Shown: positions 8,872 through 19,424, counted from the stretch's first letter. The stretch: 44,354 nt of DNA from Mycobacteriaceae bacterium (GCA_903970145.1 CAJCHO010000117.1:1-44354); one strand, 5' to 3'. Made by a program: numbers and translations. Notes: generated from the letters alone by a model not told the origin.

Positions 8872-9779
8872 GTTTGAATTTCGCCCTGATCCTGTTTTGG
8901 CTCATGATCGCCACCGGGCTTGTCTGGTTCGCCGATGCACTGTGGCTGCGCAGACGCCGGCTGGCCCGTACCAAGGCAGCGCTCGCACGCTTTGATGAAC
9001 AGTCCGCAGGGCGCACCCCCGAAAGCCGGGCGGCGCTAGATGCCGATCGGGAGAACTTGCGTGGGGACCTGATGCGCCAGCCGTGGTGGATCGAATTCCC
9101 GGCGGGATTTTTCCCGGTCATCCTGGTTGTTTTCATGCTGCGCTCCTTCCTCTTCGAGCCCTTTCGCATTCCTTCGGGCTCGATGATCCCGACCCTTTTG
9201 ATCGGCGATCTGATTCTCGTGAACAAGTTCGATTACGGCATCCGGCTGCCGATCCTCAATCGCAAGATCTGGAAGGTAGGCGATCCGCAGCGGGGTGATG
9301 TCATGGTGTTCCGCTATCCATTCGATACCACCACCGATTACATCAAACGGGTCATCGGCGTGCCGGGGGATCGCGTGACTTACCGTGACCACCATCTGGA
9401 GATCAACGGCCAGGTGGTACCCCAGAGCCCGACCGAAGATTTCCTTGACGAAGCCAGAGTCACCTACACCAAGCAATTTCTGGAAACTCTGCCAGGGCCG
9501 AAGGGACCGGTCGAACACCGCGTTTTGAACGAAGAGGGGAGATCGCAGCAATTCACCCCTTTTGACTACAAATTCCGCGACAATTGCCAATATTCGGAAA
9601 ATAACACTGTGGTTTCCTGTGTCGTTCCTCCGGATCACTACTTCATGATGGGCGACAACAGGGATAATAGTCAGGACAGTCGCTACTGGGGCTTTGTGCC
9701 AGACGAAAATATCGTAGGCAAGGCATTCTTTATCTGGATGAACTTCGGTAATATCAAACGTATAGGAAGCTTCCAATGA
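8868..9779 (+). CDS. lepB: Signal peptidase I
   Basis: Inner-membrane protease that removes signal peptides from exported proteins. It is 303 aa. Two N-terminal membrane segments (residues ~4-24 and ~80-95) are followed by the periplasmic catalytic domain. The catalytic Ser105 is in [10 protein letters not shown] and the general-base Lys160 in [11 protein letters not shown]; box E is [18 protein letters not shown]. The ATG overlaps the lepA stop; the sequence GTGGAGGAC just upstream serves as ribosome binding site. The stop overlaps the next gene by 4 nt. Confidence 0.97.
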   Translation: MSLNFALILFWLMIATGLVWFADALWLRRRRLARTKAALARFDEQSAGRTPESRAALDADRENLRGDLMRQPWWIEFPAGFFPVILVVFMLRSFLFEPFRIPSGSMIPTLLIGDLILVNKFDYGIRLPILNRKIWKVGDPQRGDVMVFRYPFDTTTDYIKRVIGVPGDRVTYRDHHLEINGQVVPQSPTEDFLDEARVTYTKQFLETLPGPKGPVEHRVLNEEGRSQQFTPFDYKFRDNCQYSENNTVVSCVVPPDHYFMMGDNRDNSQDSRYWGFVPDENIVGKAFFIWMNFGNIKRIGSFQ

Positions 9780-10150
9780 TCGAAAAATCAATGATTAAGG
9801 CGCGAAACCTACAATCTGGTCTCACCTTGCTTTCAGCGATTGTGGTGATGGCTTTTTTGGCTGGCTGCGCGATGGTCGTCATCAAGGTCATGCCCTCGTT
9901 CGTGGAAAACCGCGGCATTGATGCCGATATCCAACACTCCCTGGCGGAGGGGCATTCGGAGAGCGAAATCCGCATCCTGTTCGACAAGGGTGCCGAGACC
10001 GGCTACATCGACACGATCAACGGCAAGGATCTGGAAATCGAGAAGACCAGCGACGGCCATTTCACCGTGTCCTATTCCTACACGAAGAAAATCGGGCTCT
10101 ACGGACCGGTGAGCCTGCTCATTGACTACACCGGAAAGCTCGCTCAGTAG
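9776..10150 (+). CDS. DUF4845 family membrane-anchored protein
   Basis: A 124-aa protein of the DUF4845 family, regularly found between lepB and rnc in Betaproteobacteria; function unknown. The N-terminus (QSGLTLLSAIVVMAFLAGCA, residues ~13-32) is a short basic stretch plus one hydrophobic helix. It resembles a type IV pilin N-terminus (GLTLL) but lacks the Glu at position +5. The rest is a small soluble domain ending in YGPVSLLIDYTGKL. The ATG overlaps the lepB stop (ATGA), so it is translationally coupled to lepB. An in-frame ATG at 9791 is an alternative start. Confidence 0.85.
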   Translation: MIEKSMIKARNLQSGLTLLSAIVVMAFLAGCAMVVIKVMPSFVENRGIDADIQHSLAEGHSESEIRILFDKGAETGYIDTINGKDLEIEKTSDGHFTVSYSYTKKIGLYGPVSLLIDYTGKLAQ

Positions 10151-10171
10151 GAAGCCACCCAGCGACCAGCC

Positions 10172-11140
10172 ATGGATGCCCAAGCACTCCAAGACGCCCT
10201 CGGCTACCAGTTCTCTGCGAAAGGCCTGCTGCAGCAGGCCCTGACGCACCGCAGTCACAGCAGTCTGCATAACGAGCGTCTCGAGTTCCTTGGCGACAGC
10301 ATTCTGAACTGTGTGATCGCCTCGTTGCTATTCGAGCGTTTTGCCAAGATCGACGAGGGTGACCTGTCACGGCTGCGCGCCAACCTGGTCAAGCAGCAGT
10401 CGCTCTACGAGATTGCCCAGCGCCTCGAACTGAGCCAATACCTGCGACTTGGGGAAGGGGAGCTCAAGAGCGGCGGATTCCGACGCCCTTCGATTCTCGC
10501 CGATACGGTCGAGGCGCTTTTCGGCGCCATTTTTTTGGATGGCGGATTTGACGCGGCGCGCAAGACGATCAGTCGCCTCTACGTACCGGTGCTCGAGACG
10601 GTCGATCCCAAGACGCTTGGCAAGGACGCCAAGACCCTGCTCCAGGAATACATGCAAAGTCGCAAGATCGCCCTGCCGATCTATACGGTAGTGGCGACCC
10701 ACGGCGCGGCTCATAGCCAGGAATTCGAAGTCGAGTGCGCGATACCCAAGCTGTCCATCCAGGTCCTCGGGTCCGGAGGCAGTCGGCGCGGTGCCGAGCA
10801 GGCAGCCGCAAAAAAGGCGCTTGAGGCGGCCCAGCAGCTTGCGCTCGCGGCGAGCAAGCGTGCCCGCCGACCCAAGCAGGCACAACTGAGTCTGCCTGTG
10901 GCGGTGGCCCAAAAGCAGGATGGCACTGCGGCCGCGACGCCGAGCAAGGCGGGCAAGCTCGTGGTCGTCGACAAGGCTGGCGAAGCGGCCGTGCCCGTCG
11001 AAGCGGCCGCCGAACCGGCGCCGGCCAAGGCTGCGCCTGGCGAAAAGACGCGCGAGCGCACCAGCGCGCGGGCCAGCGCCGAGAGCAAGGTGGCCGAGAG
11101 CAGCGAGGCAGCGGAGAAGCTGGAAGCGCGTGTCGCCTGA
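10172..11140 (+). CDS. rnc: Ribonuclease III with long C-terminal extension
   Basis: Double-strand-specific endoribonuclease for rRNA precursor and mRNA processing. The RNase III signature [13 protein letters not shown] (residues ~30-42) and the second acidic site ([16 protein letters not shown], ~110-125) are intact; the dsRNA-binding domain spans about 155-225. The protein is 322 aa, about 90 longer than the common ~225-250 aa form. The extra tail is an Ala/Lys/Glu-rich, low-complexity stretch ([12 protein letters not shown] … [14 protein letters not shown]). The era start lies inside its last codons (11-nt overlap). Extended RNase III tails are known in some Betaproteobacteria. Confidence 0.95.
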   Translation: MDAQALQDALGYQFSAKGLLQQALTHRSHSSLHNERLEFLGDSILNCVIASLLFERFAKIDEGDLSRLRANLVKQQSLYEIAQRLELSQYLRLGEGELKSGGFRRPSILADTVEALFGAIFLDGGFDAARKTISRLYVPVLETVDPKTLGKDAKTLLQEYMQSRKIALPIYTVVATHGAAHSQEFEVECAIPKLSIQVLGSGGSRRGAEQAAAKKALEAAQQLALAASKRARRPKQAQLSLPVAVAQKQDGTAAATPSKAGKLVVVDKAGEAAVPVEAAAEPAPAKAAPGEKTRERTSARASAESKVAESSEAAEKLEARVA

Positions 11141-12074
11141 GGGGCCCGAGCCGGGCCCGTCTGATGGCCAGCCCGGATTTCGTACCGGCATGGTGGCCAT
11201 AGTCGGCCGCCCCAATGTCGGCAAATCGACCCTGCTGAACCGGCTCGTCGGCCAGAAGGTCAGTATTACCTCGCGCAAGGCGCAAACTACCCGCCACCGA
11301 ATCACCGGCATACTCACCGACGAGCGGCGCCAGTTCATATTCGTCGATACCCCGGGCTTCCAGACCGCGCAGCGCAATGCCCTTAGCCGCATGATGAATC
11401 GTACCGTGCGCGCGGCACTGGGCGAGGTGGACGCGGTGCTGTTCGTGGTCGAGGCCGGAAAGTTTTCGGCCGCCGACGAGGCAGTACAGGAGCTGCTGCC
11501 AGAAGAGGCGCCGGTCGTGCTGGTAATCAACAAGGCCGATTTTTTCGCTGATCGCAAGCAGCTGCTGCCCTTTGTCGCGCAGCGCGCTGCCGCGCGCAAC
11601 TATGTAGCCATCGTGCCGGTTTCGGCACGCACTGGTGACAAGACCGGCGAGCTGCTTGACGCGGTGGCTGTCCTGTTGCCCGAGCAGCCTGCCATTTTTT
11701 CCGCGGACGATCTGACCGATCGTAACGAGCGCTTTCTGGTCAGCGAGCTCATCCGCGAGAAAGTCTTTCGTTTACTCGGGGCCGAACTGCCTTACGGCTG
11801 TACGGTCGTCATCGACCAGTTCGTCGAGGAGCCGGTGCACCGCGACCCCGGCGCGCGTTTCTGCCGCATCGAGGCGACCCTGCTGGTCGCGCGCGCCAGT
11901 CACAAGTCGATCGTCATCGGAGCAGCTGGTGCCAAGCTGCGCGAGATCGGCACCGAGGCGCGACGCGACATCGAGCAGCTGCTCGGGGCACGGGTACATC
12001 TGGGCCTGTGGGTCAAGGTCAAGGCTGGCTGGGCGGACGACGAGGCACGGCTGAAGACCTATGGCTACGAGTGA
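11130..12074 (+). CDS. era: GTPase Era
   Basis: Ras-like GTPase that binds 16S rRNA near its 3' end and acts in 30S assembly. It has [12 protein letters not shown] (G1), DTPGFQ (G3) and NKAD (G4), and a C-terminal KH domain ([17 protein letters not shown]). I chose the GTG at 11130 because it gives about 20 residues before the G domain and 314 aa in total, like other Era proteins; the ATG at 11190 would start almost at the P-loop ([13 protein letters not shown]). It overlaps rnc by 11 nt and recO by 14 nt. Confidence 0.95.
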   Translation: MSPEGPEPGPSDGQPGFRTGMVAIVGRPNVGKSTLLNRLVGQKVSITSRKAQTTRHRITGILTDERRQFIFVDTPGFQTAQRNALSRMMNRTVRAALGEVDAVLFVVEAGKFSAADEAVQELLPEEAPVVLVINKADFFADRKQLLPFVAQRAAARNYVAIVPVSARTGDKTGELLDAVAVLLPEQPAIFSADDLTDRNERFLVSELIREKVFRLLGAELPYGCTVVIDQFVEEPVHRDPGARFCRIEATLLVARASHKSIVIGAAGAKLREIGTEARRDIEQLLGARVHLGLWVKVKAGWADDEARLKTYGYE

Positions 12075-12825
12075 GGCCCGGGCGCGCGCGCCGCGCCGCG
12101 CCGACAGCCGCATCGATGACGAACCCGCGTTCGTACTGCATTGCTATCCCTACAAGGAGACTAGCCTGATCGCCGAGGTGCTCACGCGCCACTATGGCCG
12201 CGTCGCGCTGGTCGCGCGCGGCGCTAAGCGGCCGCGTTCGGTGCTGCGCGGGCTTCTGATGTCCTTTCAGCCCCTGGCAGTAAGCTTTGCCAGCGCGCGC
12301 GGACGGACCCAGGAACTGTCCAACCTGGCGCGCGCCGAGTGGGTCGGCGGCCTGGCCGCGCTGCGCGGGCGTGCCCTGATCTGCGGCTTTTATCTGAACG
12401 AGCTGCTCATCAAGATGCTAGCCCGCCATGACCCCCATCCGAGCCTGTTCGACGGCTATGCGGCGGCACTGGCGGGGCTCGCTACCGGTGCAGCACCGGC
12501 ACCGGTCTTGCGGGCCTTCGAATACACCCTCTTGCGCGAGACCGGATATGCCATCCATCTGGCGCACGACGAGCAGCCCACCGCGATCGAACCTGAAGTC
12601 ATGTATCGTTACGTGGCCGAGCGCGGGCCCTTGCCGGCGGCGCTGGCTGGAGAAGACGGCTCGCTGGTGTGCGGCAAGACACTCACCGACATCGAGGCGG
12701 GTGATTTTTCGGATCCGGTGACTCTCGCGCAAAGCAAGCATCTGATGCGCCAGTTGATCAACCATCAGCTGGCCGGGCAGGCGCTGCACACCCGCCAGAT
12801 CATGATCGAACTGCACGATTTGTAG
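12061..12825 (+). CDS. recO: DNA repair protein RecO
   Basis: Recombination mediator that works with RecF and RecR to load RecA on SSB-coated gaps. It is 254 aa. The N-terminal OB-fold shows AFVLHCYPYKETSLIAEVLT (residues ~22-41) and VALVARGAKRPRS; the C-terminal helical domain includes GFYLNELLIKML and the FEYTLLRETGY element. The ATG overlaps era by 14 nt. The rnc-era-recO order is conserved across proteobacteria and supports the call. Confidence 0.95.
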   Translation: MATSEARARAPRRADSRIDDEPAFVLHCYPYKETSLIAEVLTRHYGRVALVARGAKRPRSVLRGLLMSFQPLAVSFASARGRTQELSNLARAEWVGGLAALRGRALICGFYLNELLIKMLARHDPHPSLFDGYAAALAGLATGAAPAPVLRAFEYTLLRETGYAIHLAHDEQPTAIEPEVMYRYVAERGPLPAALAGEDGSLVCGKTLTDIEAGDFSDPVTLAQSKHLMRQLINHQLAGQALHTRQIMIELHDL

Positions 12826-12861
12826 GGTGCTTTGCCAGAAGCGAGATTAGGCCAGGACCGC

Positions 12862-13626
12862 ATGAGTTTTATCGAGCCCAGTGGCCCGACCATCGAGTTG
12901 GGTGTCAATATCGATCACGTCGCGACGCTGCGCAACGCACGCGGAACGGCATATCCGGATCCGCTGCGCGCCGCGCTCGAAGCGGAGATGGCAGGCGCGG
13001 ATGCAATTACGCTCCACATGCGCGAGGACCGACGCCATATTCGCGACGCCGATGTGCGGGCCTTGCGCCCGATCCTGCTCACGCGCATGAACCTGGAGGC
13101 GGCGATTACTCCCGAGATGATTGACTTCGCGCTGTCGATTGCGCCAGAAGATGTGTGCCTGGTGCCTGAGCGTCGTGCCGAATTGACTACTGAAGGTGGC
13201 CTGGATGTGGCTGGCGCGCAGGCCGAGCTGGGTGCCGCCTGTCGCCAGCTTCTTGGGGCTGGCGTTCGCGTTTCGCTTTTCATTGATCCGGATTTCCATC
13301 AGATCGAGGCCAGTGCGGCCCTCGGGGTCAACGCGGTGGAGATTCACACCGGACGCTATGCGGATTGTACGGATCCACAAGTCCGGGCGCGCGAGCTGGC
13401 ACGCATCGCCGAGGCCGCCCGGCGCGCCCGCGCCCTCGGATTGCGGGTCAACGCCGGGCATGGCCTGCACTACGAGAACGTCGCGCCGATCGCCGCGCTC
13501 GAGGAGATCTCGGAGCTCAATATCGGCCATGCCATCGTGGCGCAGGCACTTTTTTCCGGCTGGCAAAATGCGGTTCGCGAGATGAAGGCATTAATGCTTG
13601 GTGCGCGTGCGCGCAGGTCCGCATGA
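12862..13626 (+). CDS. pdxJ: Pyridoxine 5'-phosphate synthase PdxJ
   Basis: Condenses 1-deoxy-D-xylulose 5-phosphate with 3-amino-2-oxopropyl phosphate to give pyridoxine 5'-phosphate, the last ring-forming step of DXP-dependent vitamin B6 synthesis. The 254-aa TIM barrel starts with [20 protein letters not shown] and shows HMREDRRHI, the CLVPERR segment and the C-terminal [10 protein letters not shown] and LNIGHAIV phosphate-binding motifs. The ATG at 12862 is preferred over TTG at 12832. It ends in an ATGA overlap with acpS. Confidence 0.96.
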   Translation: MSFIEPSGPTIELGVNIDHVATLRNARGTAYPDPLRAALEAEMAGADAITLHMREDRRHIRDADVRALRPILLTRMNLEAAITPEMIDFALSIAPEDVCLVPERRAELTTEGGLDVAGAQAELGAACRQLLGAGVRVSLFIDPDFHQIEASAALGVNAVEIHTGRYADCTDPQVRARELARIAEAARRARALGLRVNAGHGLHYENVAPIAALEEISELNIGHAIVAQALFSGWQNAVREMKALMLGARARRSA

Positions 13627-14018
13627 TCTACGGTATCGGCACCGACATTTTGCGCATCGAGCGCATCGAGGACGCCATCGCGCGCCATGGCGCGCGCTTT
13701 GCCAAGCGCATTCTGGGGCCCGAAGAGTTGGCCATTTTGGCCGCCCGTGAGAGCCGTTCGCAGCGGCGCGCCGTCGCATTTCTGGCTACCCGCTTTGCCG
13801 CCAAGGAGGCCTTTTCCAAAGCCATCGGGCTTGGCATGCGCATGCCGATGTACTGGCGCGCGGTGCAGATACTGAAGTTGCCGTCCGGCAAGCCGCACGT
13901 GGTTGCCAATGGCGCGCTTGCGGCCTGGATGGAGGAGCGTCACCTCACCGCGCACATCTCGCTTACCGACGAGTCGGACTATGTGGCGGCGTTTGCCGTC
14001 GTTGAGGTGCGTACGTGA
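13623..14018 (+). CDS. acpS: Holo-ACP synthase
   Basis: Transfers 4'-phosphopantetheine from CoA to the serine of apo-ACP (Ser37 of the AcpP encoded in this window). The 131-aa protein has both family signatures: [11 protein letters not shown] at the start (metal-binding Asp) and [13 protein letters not shown] (metal-binding Glu, catalytic region). The ATG overlaps the pdxJ stop and the stop overlaps nagZ (GTGA), so the three genes are coupled. The pdxJ-acpS pairing is conserved in proteobacteria. Confidence 0.96.
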   Translation: MIYGIGTDILRIERIEDAIARHGARFAKRILGPEELAILAARESRSQRRAVAFLATRFAAKEAFSKAIGLGMRMPMYWRAVQILKLPSGKPHVVANGALAAWMEERHLTAHISLTDESDYVAAFAVVEVRT

Positions 14019-15073
14019 GCGGCGTGGCGCGCGGCGCCGTAATGGTGGACGTCGCCGGCTTGACGCTTAGCGCCGAGGAGCGCCGCCGACTCACGCATCC
14101 GCAGGTGGGTGGACTAATCCTGTTTGCGCGCAATTTCACTTCCCGCGAGCAGTTGATCGGCCTCGTCGACGAGATCAGGGCGGTGCGGCCTGAGATTCTC
14201 GTCGCCGTGGATCACGAGGGCGGCCGGGTGCAGCGCTTTCGCACCCACGGGTTTACCGCCCTGCCGGCGATGCGCGCTCTGGGCGAACTCTGGGACAGCG
14301 ACCCGGCAAAGGGAGCCATCCAGGCGTGCGCTCTAGCCACTGCGATTGGCTACGTGCTGGCGCGCGAACTACTTGCCTGCGGCATCGACCTGTCGTTCAC
14401 ACCGGTGCTCGACCTCGACTACGGGCTTAGTGCGGTGATTGGCGATCGTGCCTTCCACCATGACCCACGCGTCGTCACGCTGCTGGCCAAGAGCGTCAAT
14501 CATGGCCTGCTCCTGGCCGGTATGGCGAACTGTGGCAAGCACTTCCCCGGGCATGGATATGTTGTGGCGGACTCCCATGTCGCCATGCCGGTCGATGAGC
14601 GTCCCCTCGCCCAGATCCTGGGCAGTGACGTGCAACCCTACGAGTGGCTCGGCTCCACGCTGACCGCGGTCATGCCCGCCCACGTCATCTATCGAGCGGT
14701 GGACGACCGCCCGGCCGGATTTTCACGACGCTGGTTGCAGGAAATCCTGCGCGGCAAGCTTGGCTTTGGCGGCGTGATTTTCAGCGACGACCTGTCGATG
14801 CAGGGTGCGCAGATCGAGGGTGGTGTGTGTGCCGCAGCCCACTTGGCGCTCGCGGCAGGCTGTGACATGGTCCTCGTATGCAACGATGCCGCGCGCGCTG
14901 AAGAACTCCTCGCCGGACTCGATTGGCGGACAAGTCAGGCATCGGTCGCGCGCCTGGCGCGTCTTTATCGCGGCACCAAGCCAGGGATGATCGATCTGCG
15001 CCAGGACGAGGTCTATCAAGTGTGTATGGGGCAGCTACGCGAGCATGGCGGCCGCAGCAGCTTGAAACGGTAG
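14015..15073 (+). CDS. nagZ: Beta-N-acetylhexosaminidase NagZ (GH3)
   Basis: Cytoplasmic glycosidase of peptidoglycan recycling; it removes GlcNAc from 1,6-anhydro-MurNAc peptides. It is 352 aa with the GH3 hallmarks [11 protein letters not shown], the catalytic His-containing CGKHFPGHG loop followed by ADSHVAMP, and the nucleophile Asp in [11 protein letters not shown]. The GTG start at 14015 overlaps acpS by 4 nt (GTGA) and gives a normal N-terminus. It ends the long lepA–nagZ run. Confidence 0.96.
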   Translation: MSGVARGAVMVDVAGLTLSAEERRRLTHPQVGGLILFARNFTSREQLIGLVDEIRAVRPEILVAVDHEGGRVQRFRTHGFTALPAMRALGELWDSDPAKGAIQACALATAIGYVLARELLACGIDLSFTPVLDLDYGLSAVIGDRAFHHDPRVVTLLAKSVNHGLLLAGMANCGKHFPGHGYVVADSHVAMPVDERPLAQILGSDVQPYEWLGSTLTAVMPAHVIYRAVDDRPAGFSRRWLQEILRGKLGFGGVIFSDDLSMQGAQIEGGVCAAAHLALAAGCDMVLVCNDAARAEELLAGLDWRTSQASVARLARLYRGTKPGMIDLRQDEVYQVCMGQLREHGGRSSLKR

Positions 15074-15080
15074 CGACCCC

Positions 15081-16241
15081 GTGTCCGGTCCGCGCGTGCG
15101 CTGGGACGTCTTTTGCAGGGTCGTTGATAATTTCGGTGACATCGGCGTGTGCTGGCGTCTGGCGCGCCAACTGGCGCAAGACCGCGAGCGCCAGGTTCGC
15201 CTGTGGGTCGATGACCTGGCAAGCTTCGCGAGAATTGCGTCCGGGCTTGATCCTGGCCTTGCGCATCAGACGCGCGCCGCTGTGGAGATCTGCGCCTGGA
15301 CTCCTTCAAGCGAATTTGGCGAGTGTGCCAGTGTCGTGATCGAAGGCTTCGGTTGCACTGTGCCGGCGGATTATCTTGCGCTCATGCTGGCGCGCCCCAC
15401 AATCGCCTGGATCAATCTGGAATATCTGAGCGCAGAGCGCTGGGTGGCGGATTTTCATGGGCGCGGCTCACCGCATCCACAGTTGCCCTTGACGCGACAT
15501 TTCTATTTCCCGGGATTTGGCGAGCTGACCGGAGGCCTCATGCGCGATGCCGGACTCACGGAACGGCGGGAAGCATTTCAAGCCGACCCTCTGGCTCGCT
15601 CAGAGTGGTGGCAAGGTCACGGCTTGCCGCAGGCGCAGCCCGGGGAGCGGCGCGTCTCGCTATTTTGCTATCCCGATGCCCCGGTAGCCTCGTTGCTGCG
15701 GCAGCTCGCGGCTGATCGGGCTCAGGCTTTTACTGTGTTCGTCGCAGAAGGGGTGGCGAGCGCTGCCCTCACGGACTGGCTTGGGCACGCGCCTGGCCCA
15801 CCCGGAACCGTGCATCAGCGTGAGGCCCTACGCGTTGTCATTCACCGCTTTCTTGACCAAGATGACTATGACCACCTGCTGTGGGCGTGTGATCTCAATT
15901 TCGTGCGCGGCGAAGACTCCCTGGTACGCGCGCTCCTCGCAGCTCGCCCGCTCGTCTGGCAGGCCTATCCGCAAGCCCAGGCGGCCCACGTCGTCAAACT
16001 CAAGGCACTGCTTACTGGCTACCTGCAGTATTGGCCAGGTGCGCAGCCTGACTGGGTGGACGCACTCTGGCTGACCTGGAACCAACAGTGCGCGTCTACC
16101 ACGGCACTGCAGCATGTGGCGGCTTACAGCGCGCCCGACGGCCCGGCGGCCCAATGCGCTAGAAGCTGGGCAAAAGAGCAGGGTCAATTGCAGGACCTGG
16201 TCACCAAACTTGCCGAGTTCGCCGATAAGCTGTTAAAATAA
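15081..16241 (+). CDS. earP: EF-P arginine rhamnosyltransferase EarP
   Basis: Glycosyltransferase that adds rhamnose from dTDP-L-rhamnose to Arg32 of elongation factor P. The 386-aa protein (formerly DUF2331) shows RWDVFCRVVDNFGDIGVCWR at the N-terminus, with Asp16 and Asp20 in the positions known to be essential in the family, and the nucleotide-sugar motif FVRGEDSLVRALLAARP near the C-terminus, which includes the conserved Glu. The start is GTG, 7 nt after nagZ. The partner efp follows directly and carries Arg at position 32, which supports the assignment strongly. Confidence 0.96.
   Translation: MSGPRVRWDVFCRVVDNFGDIGVCWRLARQLAQDRERQVRLWVDDLASFARIASGLDPGLAHQTRAAVEICAWTPSSEFGECASVVIEGFGCTVPADYLALMLARPTIAWINLEYLSAERWVADFHGRGSPHPQLPLTRHFYFPGFGELTGGLMRDAGLTERREAFQADPLARSEWWQGHGLPQAQPGERRVSLFCYPDAPVASLLRQLAADRAQAFTVFVAEGVASAALTDWLGHAPGPPGTVHQREALRVVIHRFLDQDDYDHLLWACDLNFVRGEDSLVRALLAARPLVWQAYPQAQAAHVVKLKALLTGYLQYWPGAQPDWVDALWLTWNQQCASTTALQHVAAYSAPDGPAAQCARSWAKEQGQLQDLVTKLAEFADKLLK
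16210..16239 (+). promoter_or_regulatory. Candidate efp promoter inside the end of earP
   Basis: TTGCCG (16210-16215) and TAAAAT (16234-16239) are separated by 18 nt and overlap the last codons and stop of earP. A separate promoter would let efp be expressed above earP. The downstream leader has a GGCG/CGCC mini-hairpin (16262-16274) and no clear ribosome binding site. Confidence 0.45.
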
Positions 16242-16310
16242 AAGGCTTTTTGGGGCGCCAGGCGGGTTTCGCCGGGGCCCGTATCCACTTACTTCCAAAC
16301 CCAAGCCCTC

Positions 16311-16868
16311 ATGAAGATAGCCCAGGAAATTCGCGCTGGTAACGTGATCATGGTCGGAAAAGATCCGATGGTCGTCCAGAAGGCCGAATACAACAAATCC
16401 GGTCGCAACTCTGCGGTCGTGAAGATGAAAATGAAGAACCTCCTGACCGAAGCGGCTACCGAGTCGGTCTATCGCGCCGACGACAAGTTCGATGTGGTGG
16501 TTCTCGATCGGAAGGAGGCGACCTACTCCTACTTCGCCGATCCCATGTATGTATTCATGGACAGCGAATACAACCAGTTCGAGGTCGAGAAGGACAATCT
16601 GGGCGAGGCGCTGCACTACATCGAGGATGGCATGCCCTGCGAAGTCGTGTTCTATGACGGCAAGGCGATTTCGGTCGAATTGCCCAACTCGCTCGTGCGC
16701 GAAGTGATTTATACCGAACCCGCGGTCAAGGGTGATACCTCGGGCAAGGTGATGAAGCCCGCTCGCCTGGCCACCGGCTTCGAATTGCCCGTTCCGGCTT
16801 TCATCGCGATCGGCGACCGTATTGAGATCGATACGCGCACCGGCGAATATCGCAATCGCGTCAAGTAA
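16311..16868 (+). CDS. efp: Elongation factor P (Arg32 type)
   Basis: Binds ribosomes stalled at polyproline stretches and promotes peptide-bond formation. It is 185 aa. The loop tip reads YNKSGRNSA with Arg32, the residue modified by rhamnosylation, rather than the Lys34 of EpmA-modified EF-P. The C-terminal OB domain carries [18 protein letters not shown], the standard family end. The gene follows earP by 69 nt; together they form a complete target/modifier pair, with dTDP-rhamnose synthesis expected elsewhere. Confidence 0.98.
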   Translation: MKIAQEIRAGNVIMVGKDPMVVQKAEYNKSGRNSAVVKMKMKNLLTEAATESVYRADDKFDVVVLDRKEATYSYFADPMYVFMDSEYNQFEVEKDNLGEALHYIEDGMPCEVVFYDGKAISVELPNSLVREVIYTEPAVKGDTSGKVMKPARLATGFELPVPAFIAIGDRIEIDTRTGEYRNRVK

Positions 16869-16881
16869 ACCCCGGCCGCGC

Positions 16882-17544
16882 ATGGCCAGCCCCGCCGCAG
16901 TCCCGCTCGCGACATCCGTCTACGACCCCGACTGCCGGCGCTGTCCGCGGCTGGCGCACTTCCTCGATGAGGTAAAGCACGACCATCCAGGCTATTTCTG
17001 CAAGCCGGTACCGCCCTTCGGGGCCGCGCATCCGCGCCTGATTGTCGTTGGCCTCGCACCGGGCCTGCACGGTGCCAACGCCACGGGTCGACCCTTCACG
17101 GGCGACTGGTGCGGACCGCTCCTGTATTCTTCCTTGCATCGCTTTGGCTTTGCCAGCGCTTCCGAGAGCCGCTCGGTCGATGACGGCCTCAAGCTGATCG
17201 ATTGCCGCATCACCAATGCAGTCAAGTGCCTGCCCCCGCAGAACAAGCCGGAGCGCAGCGAAGTGCGTAACTGCACCAGTTTCCTTGGCGCCGAGCTCGC
17301 CGAGGCTTCTCAGCTGCGCGTGCTGCTCACACTGGGCACGGTTGCGCACCAGGCGGTGCTCGACGCGCTCCGACTGCGGCTGCGCGACTATCCGTTCGCT
17401 CACCACCGGCGGCATCAGCTGACCGACGCGCTCGTGCTCTTCAACAGCTATCATGTGAGCCGCTACAACACCCAGACCGGGCGACTGACTGAGGCGATGT
17501 TTCACAGCGTGCTCGCGGATATCCGCAAGTTGCTCGATTCCTGA
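16882..17544 (+). CDS. Uracil-DNA glycosylase, family 5 (UDGb type)
   Basis: Fe-S uracil-DNA glycosylase that starts base excision at deaminated bases. Motif 1 is [19 protein letters not shown] (residues 57-75), characteristic of family 5; note that the motif has no Asp/Asn nucleophile of the family 1 type. Motif 2 is [17 protein letters not shown] with His191. Four Cys able to bind a [4Fe-4S] cluster are Cys18, Cys21, Cys116 and Cys131. The protein is 220 aa from the ATG at 16882, 13 nt after efp. It sits next to uvrC, so repair genes adjoin. A second, family 4 enzyme is at 29180-29857. Confidence 0.9.
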   Translation: MASPAAVPLATSVYDPDCRRCPRLAHFLDEVKHDHPGYFCKPVPPFGAAHPRLIVVGLAPGLHGANATGRPFTGDWCGPLLYSSLHRFGFASASESRSVDDGLKLIDCRITNAVKCLPPQNKPERSEVRNCTSFLGAELAEASQLRVLLTLGTVAHQAVLDALRLRLRDYPFAHHRRHQLTDALVLFNSYHVSRYNTQTGRLTEAMFHSVLADIRKLLDS

Positions 17545-17570
17545 GCGGGCCCGGCCACTGCAGGATTCGC

Positions 17571-19424
17571 ATGAGCGCGAACGCTTCACCATTTGACGGC
17601 AAGGTTTTTGTGGCCGGCCTGCCCGGGCTGCCGGGTGTCTATCGCTTCTATGACGCGTCGGATAACCTGCTGTATGTCGGCAAGGCACGCGATCTTAAGA
17701 AGCGTGTGTCGAGTTACTTCCAGCGCGCCGGGCTCTCGCCGCGGGTGGCCCACATGGTCGAGCGCGTCGCGCGCATTGAAACCACCACCACGCGCAGTGC
17801 CGCCGAGGCCCTGCTGCTTGAAAACAATCTCATCAAGACCCAGGCGCCGCGCTACAACATCCTGTTTCGCGACGACAAGTCCTACCCCTACGTCAAGCTT
17901 TCGGCACATCGCTACCCCCGCCTGGCTTACTACCGCGGCGCGATCGATCGCAAGAACCAGTACTTCGGGCCGTTTCCCAACGCTGGTGCTGTCCGCGAAA
18001 GCCTGCAAATCCTGCAGAAGGTCTTTCTGCTGCGTACCTGCGAGGACACGGTCTTTCGGAATCGCTCGCGACCCTGCCTGCTCTACCAGATTCACCGCTG
18101 CAGTGCTCCGTGCGTAGGTACCATCAGCGAGCCGGATTACCAGCGCGATGTCGAAAATGCCGCGCGATTCCTGCGCGGCGAAGCAACGGACGTAATGGCC
18201 GAGCTCGAGCGCAAGATGTACCAGGCGGCCGGAGCCCTGCGATTCGAGGAGGCGGCGCTGACGCGCGACCAGATCGGCGCCCTGGCAGCGGTCTTGCAGC
18301 AGCAGAGCGTTGAAGTCGGCAACGAGGGTGATGCGGATATCATCGTCGTGGTCTTTGAAGCGGGGCGTGCCTGCGTCAATCTGGCCATGGTTCGTGCGGG
18401 CCGCCATCTCGGCGATCGCGCCTATTTCCCGACCCACGTTGACCAGGCCACCAGCATTAGCGAAGCAGCACCGGAAGTTGAGGTGCTGCATGCCTTTGTT
18501 ACCCAGCACTATGCTGAGTCGGCCATGCCCCCAACGCTGATCACCTCGCCGGCCCTGGATGCCGCCGATCTGATCGCATTGCTTGAAGAGCGCGCGGGCC
18601 AGCGCACGACGCTGGTGCATCAGCCGCAAAGTCAGCGGCGGGTCTGGCTCGCCATGGCACAGCAGAATGCGCGCCTGGCTCTGGCACGCGTGCTCGCCGA
18701 GCAGGGTTCGCAGCAGGCGCGCACGCGCGCCCTGGCTGAAGTGCTGGGGCTCGACACCGACGATCTGGAGTTGGCACGTTTGCGCGTGGAGTGTTTCGAC
18801 ATAAGCCATACCGCAGGCGAAGCGACTCAGGCTTCCTGCGTGGTCTTTGCTGAACACGCCATGCAGCCCAGTCTCTATCGCCGCTTTAACATCGCCGGAA
18901 TCACGCCAGGAGACGACTATGCGGCGATGCGTCAGGTCCTTGAGCGACGCTACGAGGCGGTCGCGGCAGGCACCACAGCGTTGCCGGAAGTCGTGCTGAT
19001 CGATGGCGGGCGTGGCCAGGTCGAAGTGGCGCGCCAGGTATTCGCCGAACTGGGTCTTGATAGCTCGGTGCTGGTTGGCGTGGCCAAGGGTGAGGATCGC
19101 AAGGTTGGCCTCGAGACGCTGGTGTTCGCGGATGGCAGGCCGGCACTGGTTCTGGGTCGCGAATCGGCGGCACTGATGCTCATCGCCCAGATACGTGATG
19201 AGGCACACCGCTTTGCAATCACCGGCATGCGCGCTCGACGCGCCAAGACGCGTACCACGTCGCGCCTCGAGGATATTGAAGGAATCGGATCGCGACGCCG
19301 TCAGAAGCTGCTCGCCCGATTCGGGAGCGTCAAGGCCGTCATGGAGGCAAGCGTCGACGAACTGGCGACCGTCGAAGGAATCTCCCGCACGCTGGCTGAA
19401 CAGATCTATCGCCAGCTCCATTAA
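17571..19424 (+). CDS. uvrC: UvrABC excinuclease subunit C
   Basis: Makes both incisions in nucleotide excision repair. The 617-aa protein has the N-terminal GIY-YIG domain ([13 protein letters not shown] … [14 protein letters not shown], residues ~14-45), a UVR motif (about 205-240), the RNase H-like endonuclease core beginning [13 protein letters not shown] with LIDGGRGQV, and a C-terminal helix-hairpin-helix pair ([18 protein letters not shown] … [13 protein letters not shown]). Length is normal. It is followed by pgsA, the usual neighbour in Beta- and Gammaproteobacteria. Confidence 0.98.
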   Translation: MSANASPFDGKVFVAGLPGLPGVYRFYDASDNLLYVGKARDLKKRVSSYFQRAGLSPRVAHMVERVARIETTTTRSAAEALLLENNLIKTQAPRYNILFRDDKSYPYVKLSAHRYPRLAYYRGAIDRKNQYFGPFPNAGAVRESLQILQKVFLLRTCEDTVFRNRSRPCLLYQIHRCSAPCVGTISEPDYQRDVENAARFLRGEATDVMAELERKMYQAAGALRFEEAALTRDQIGALAAVLQQQSVEVGNEGDADIIVVVFEAGRACVNLAMVRAGRHLGDRAYFPTHVDQATSISEAAPEVEVLHAFVTQHYAESAMPPTLITSPALDAADLIALLEERAGQRTTLVHQPQSQRRVWLAMAQQNARLALARVLAEQGSQQARTRALAEVLGLDTDDLELARLRVECFDISHTAGEATQASCVVFAEHAMQPSLYRRFNIAGITPGDDYAAMRQVLERRYEAVAAGTTALPEVVLIDGGRGQVEVARQVFAELGLDSSVLVGVAKGEDRKVGLETLVFADGRPALVLGRESAALMLIAQIRDEAHRFAITGMRARRAKTRTTSRLEDIEGIGSRRRQKLLARFGSVKAVMEASVDELATVEGISRTLAEQIYRQLH

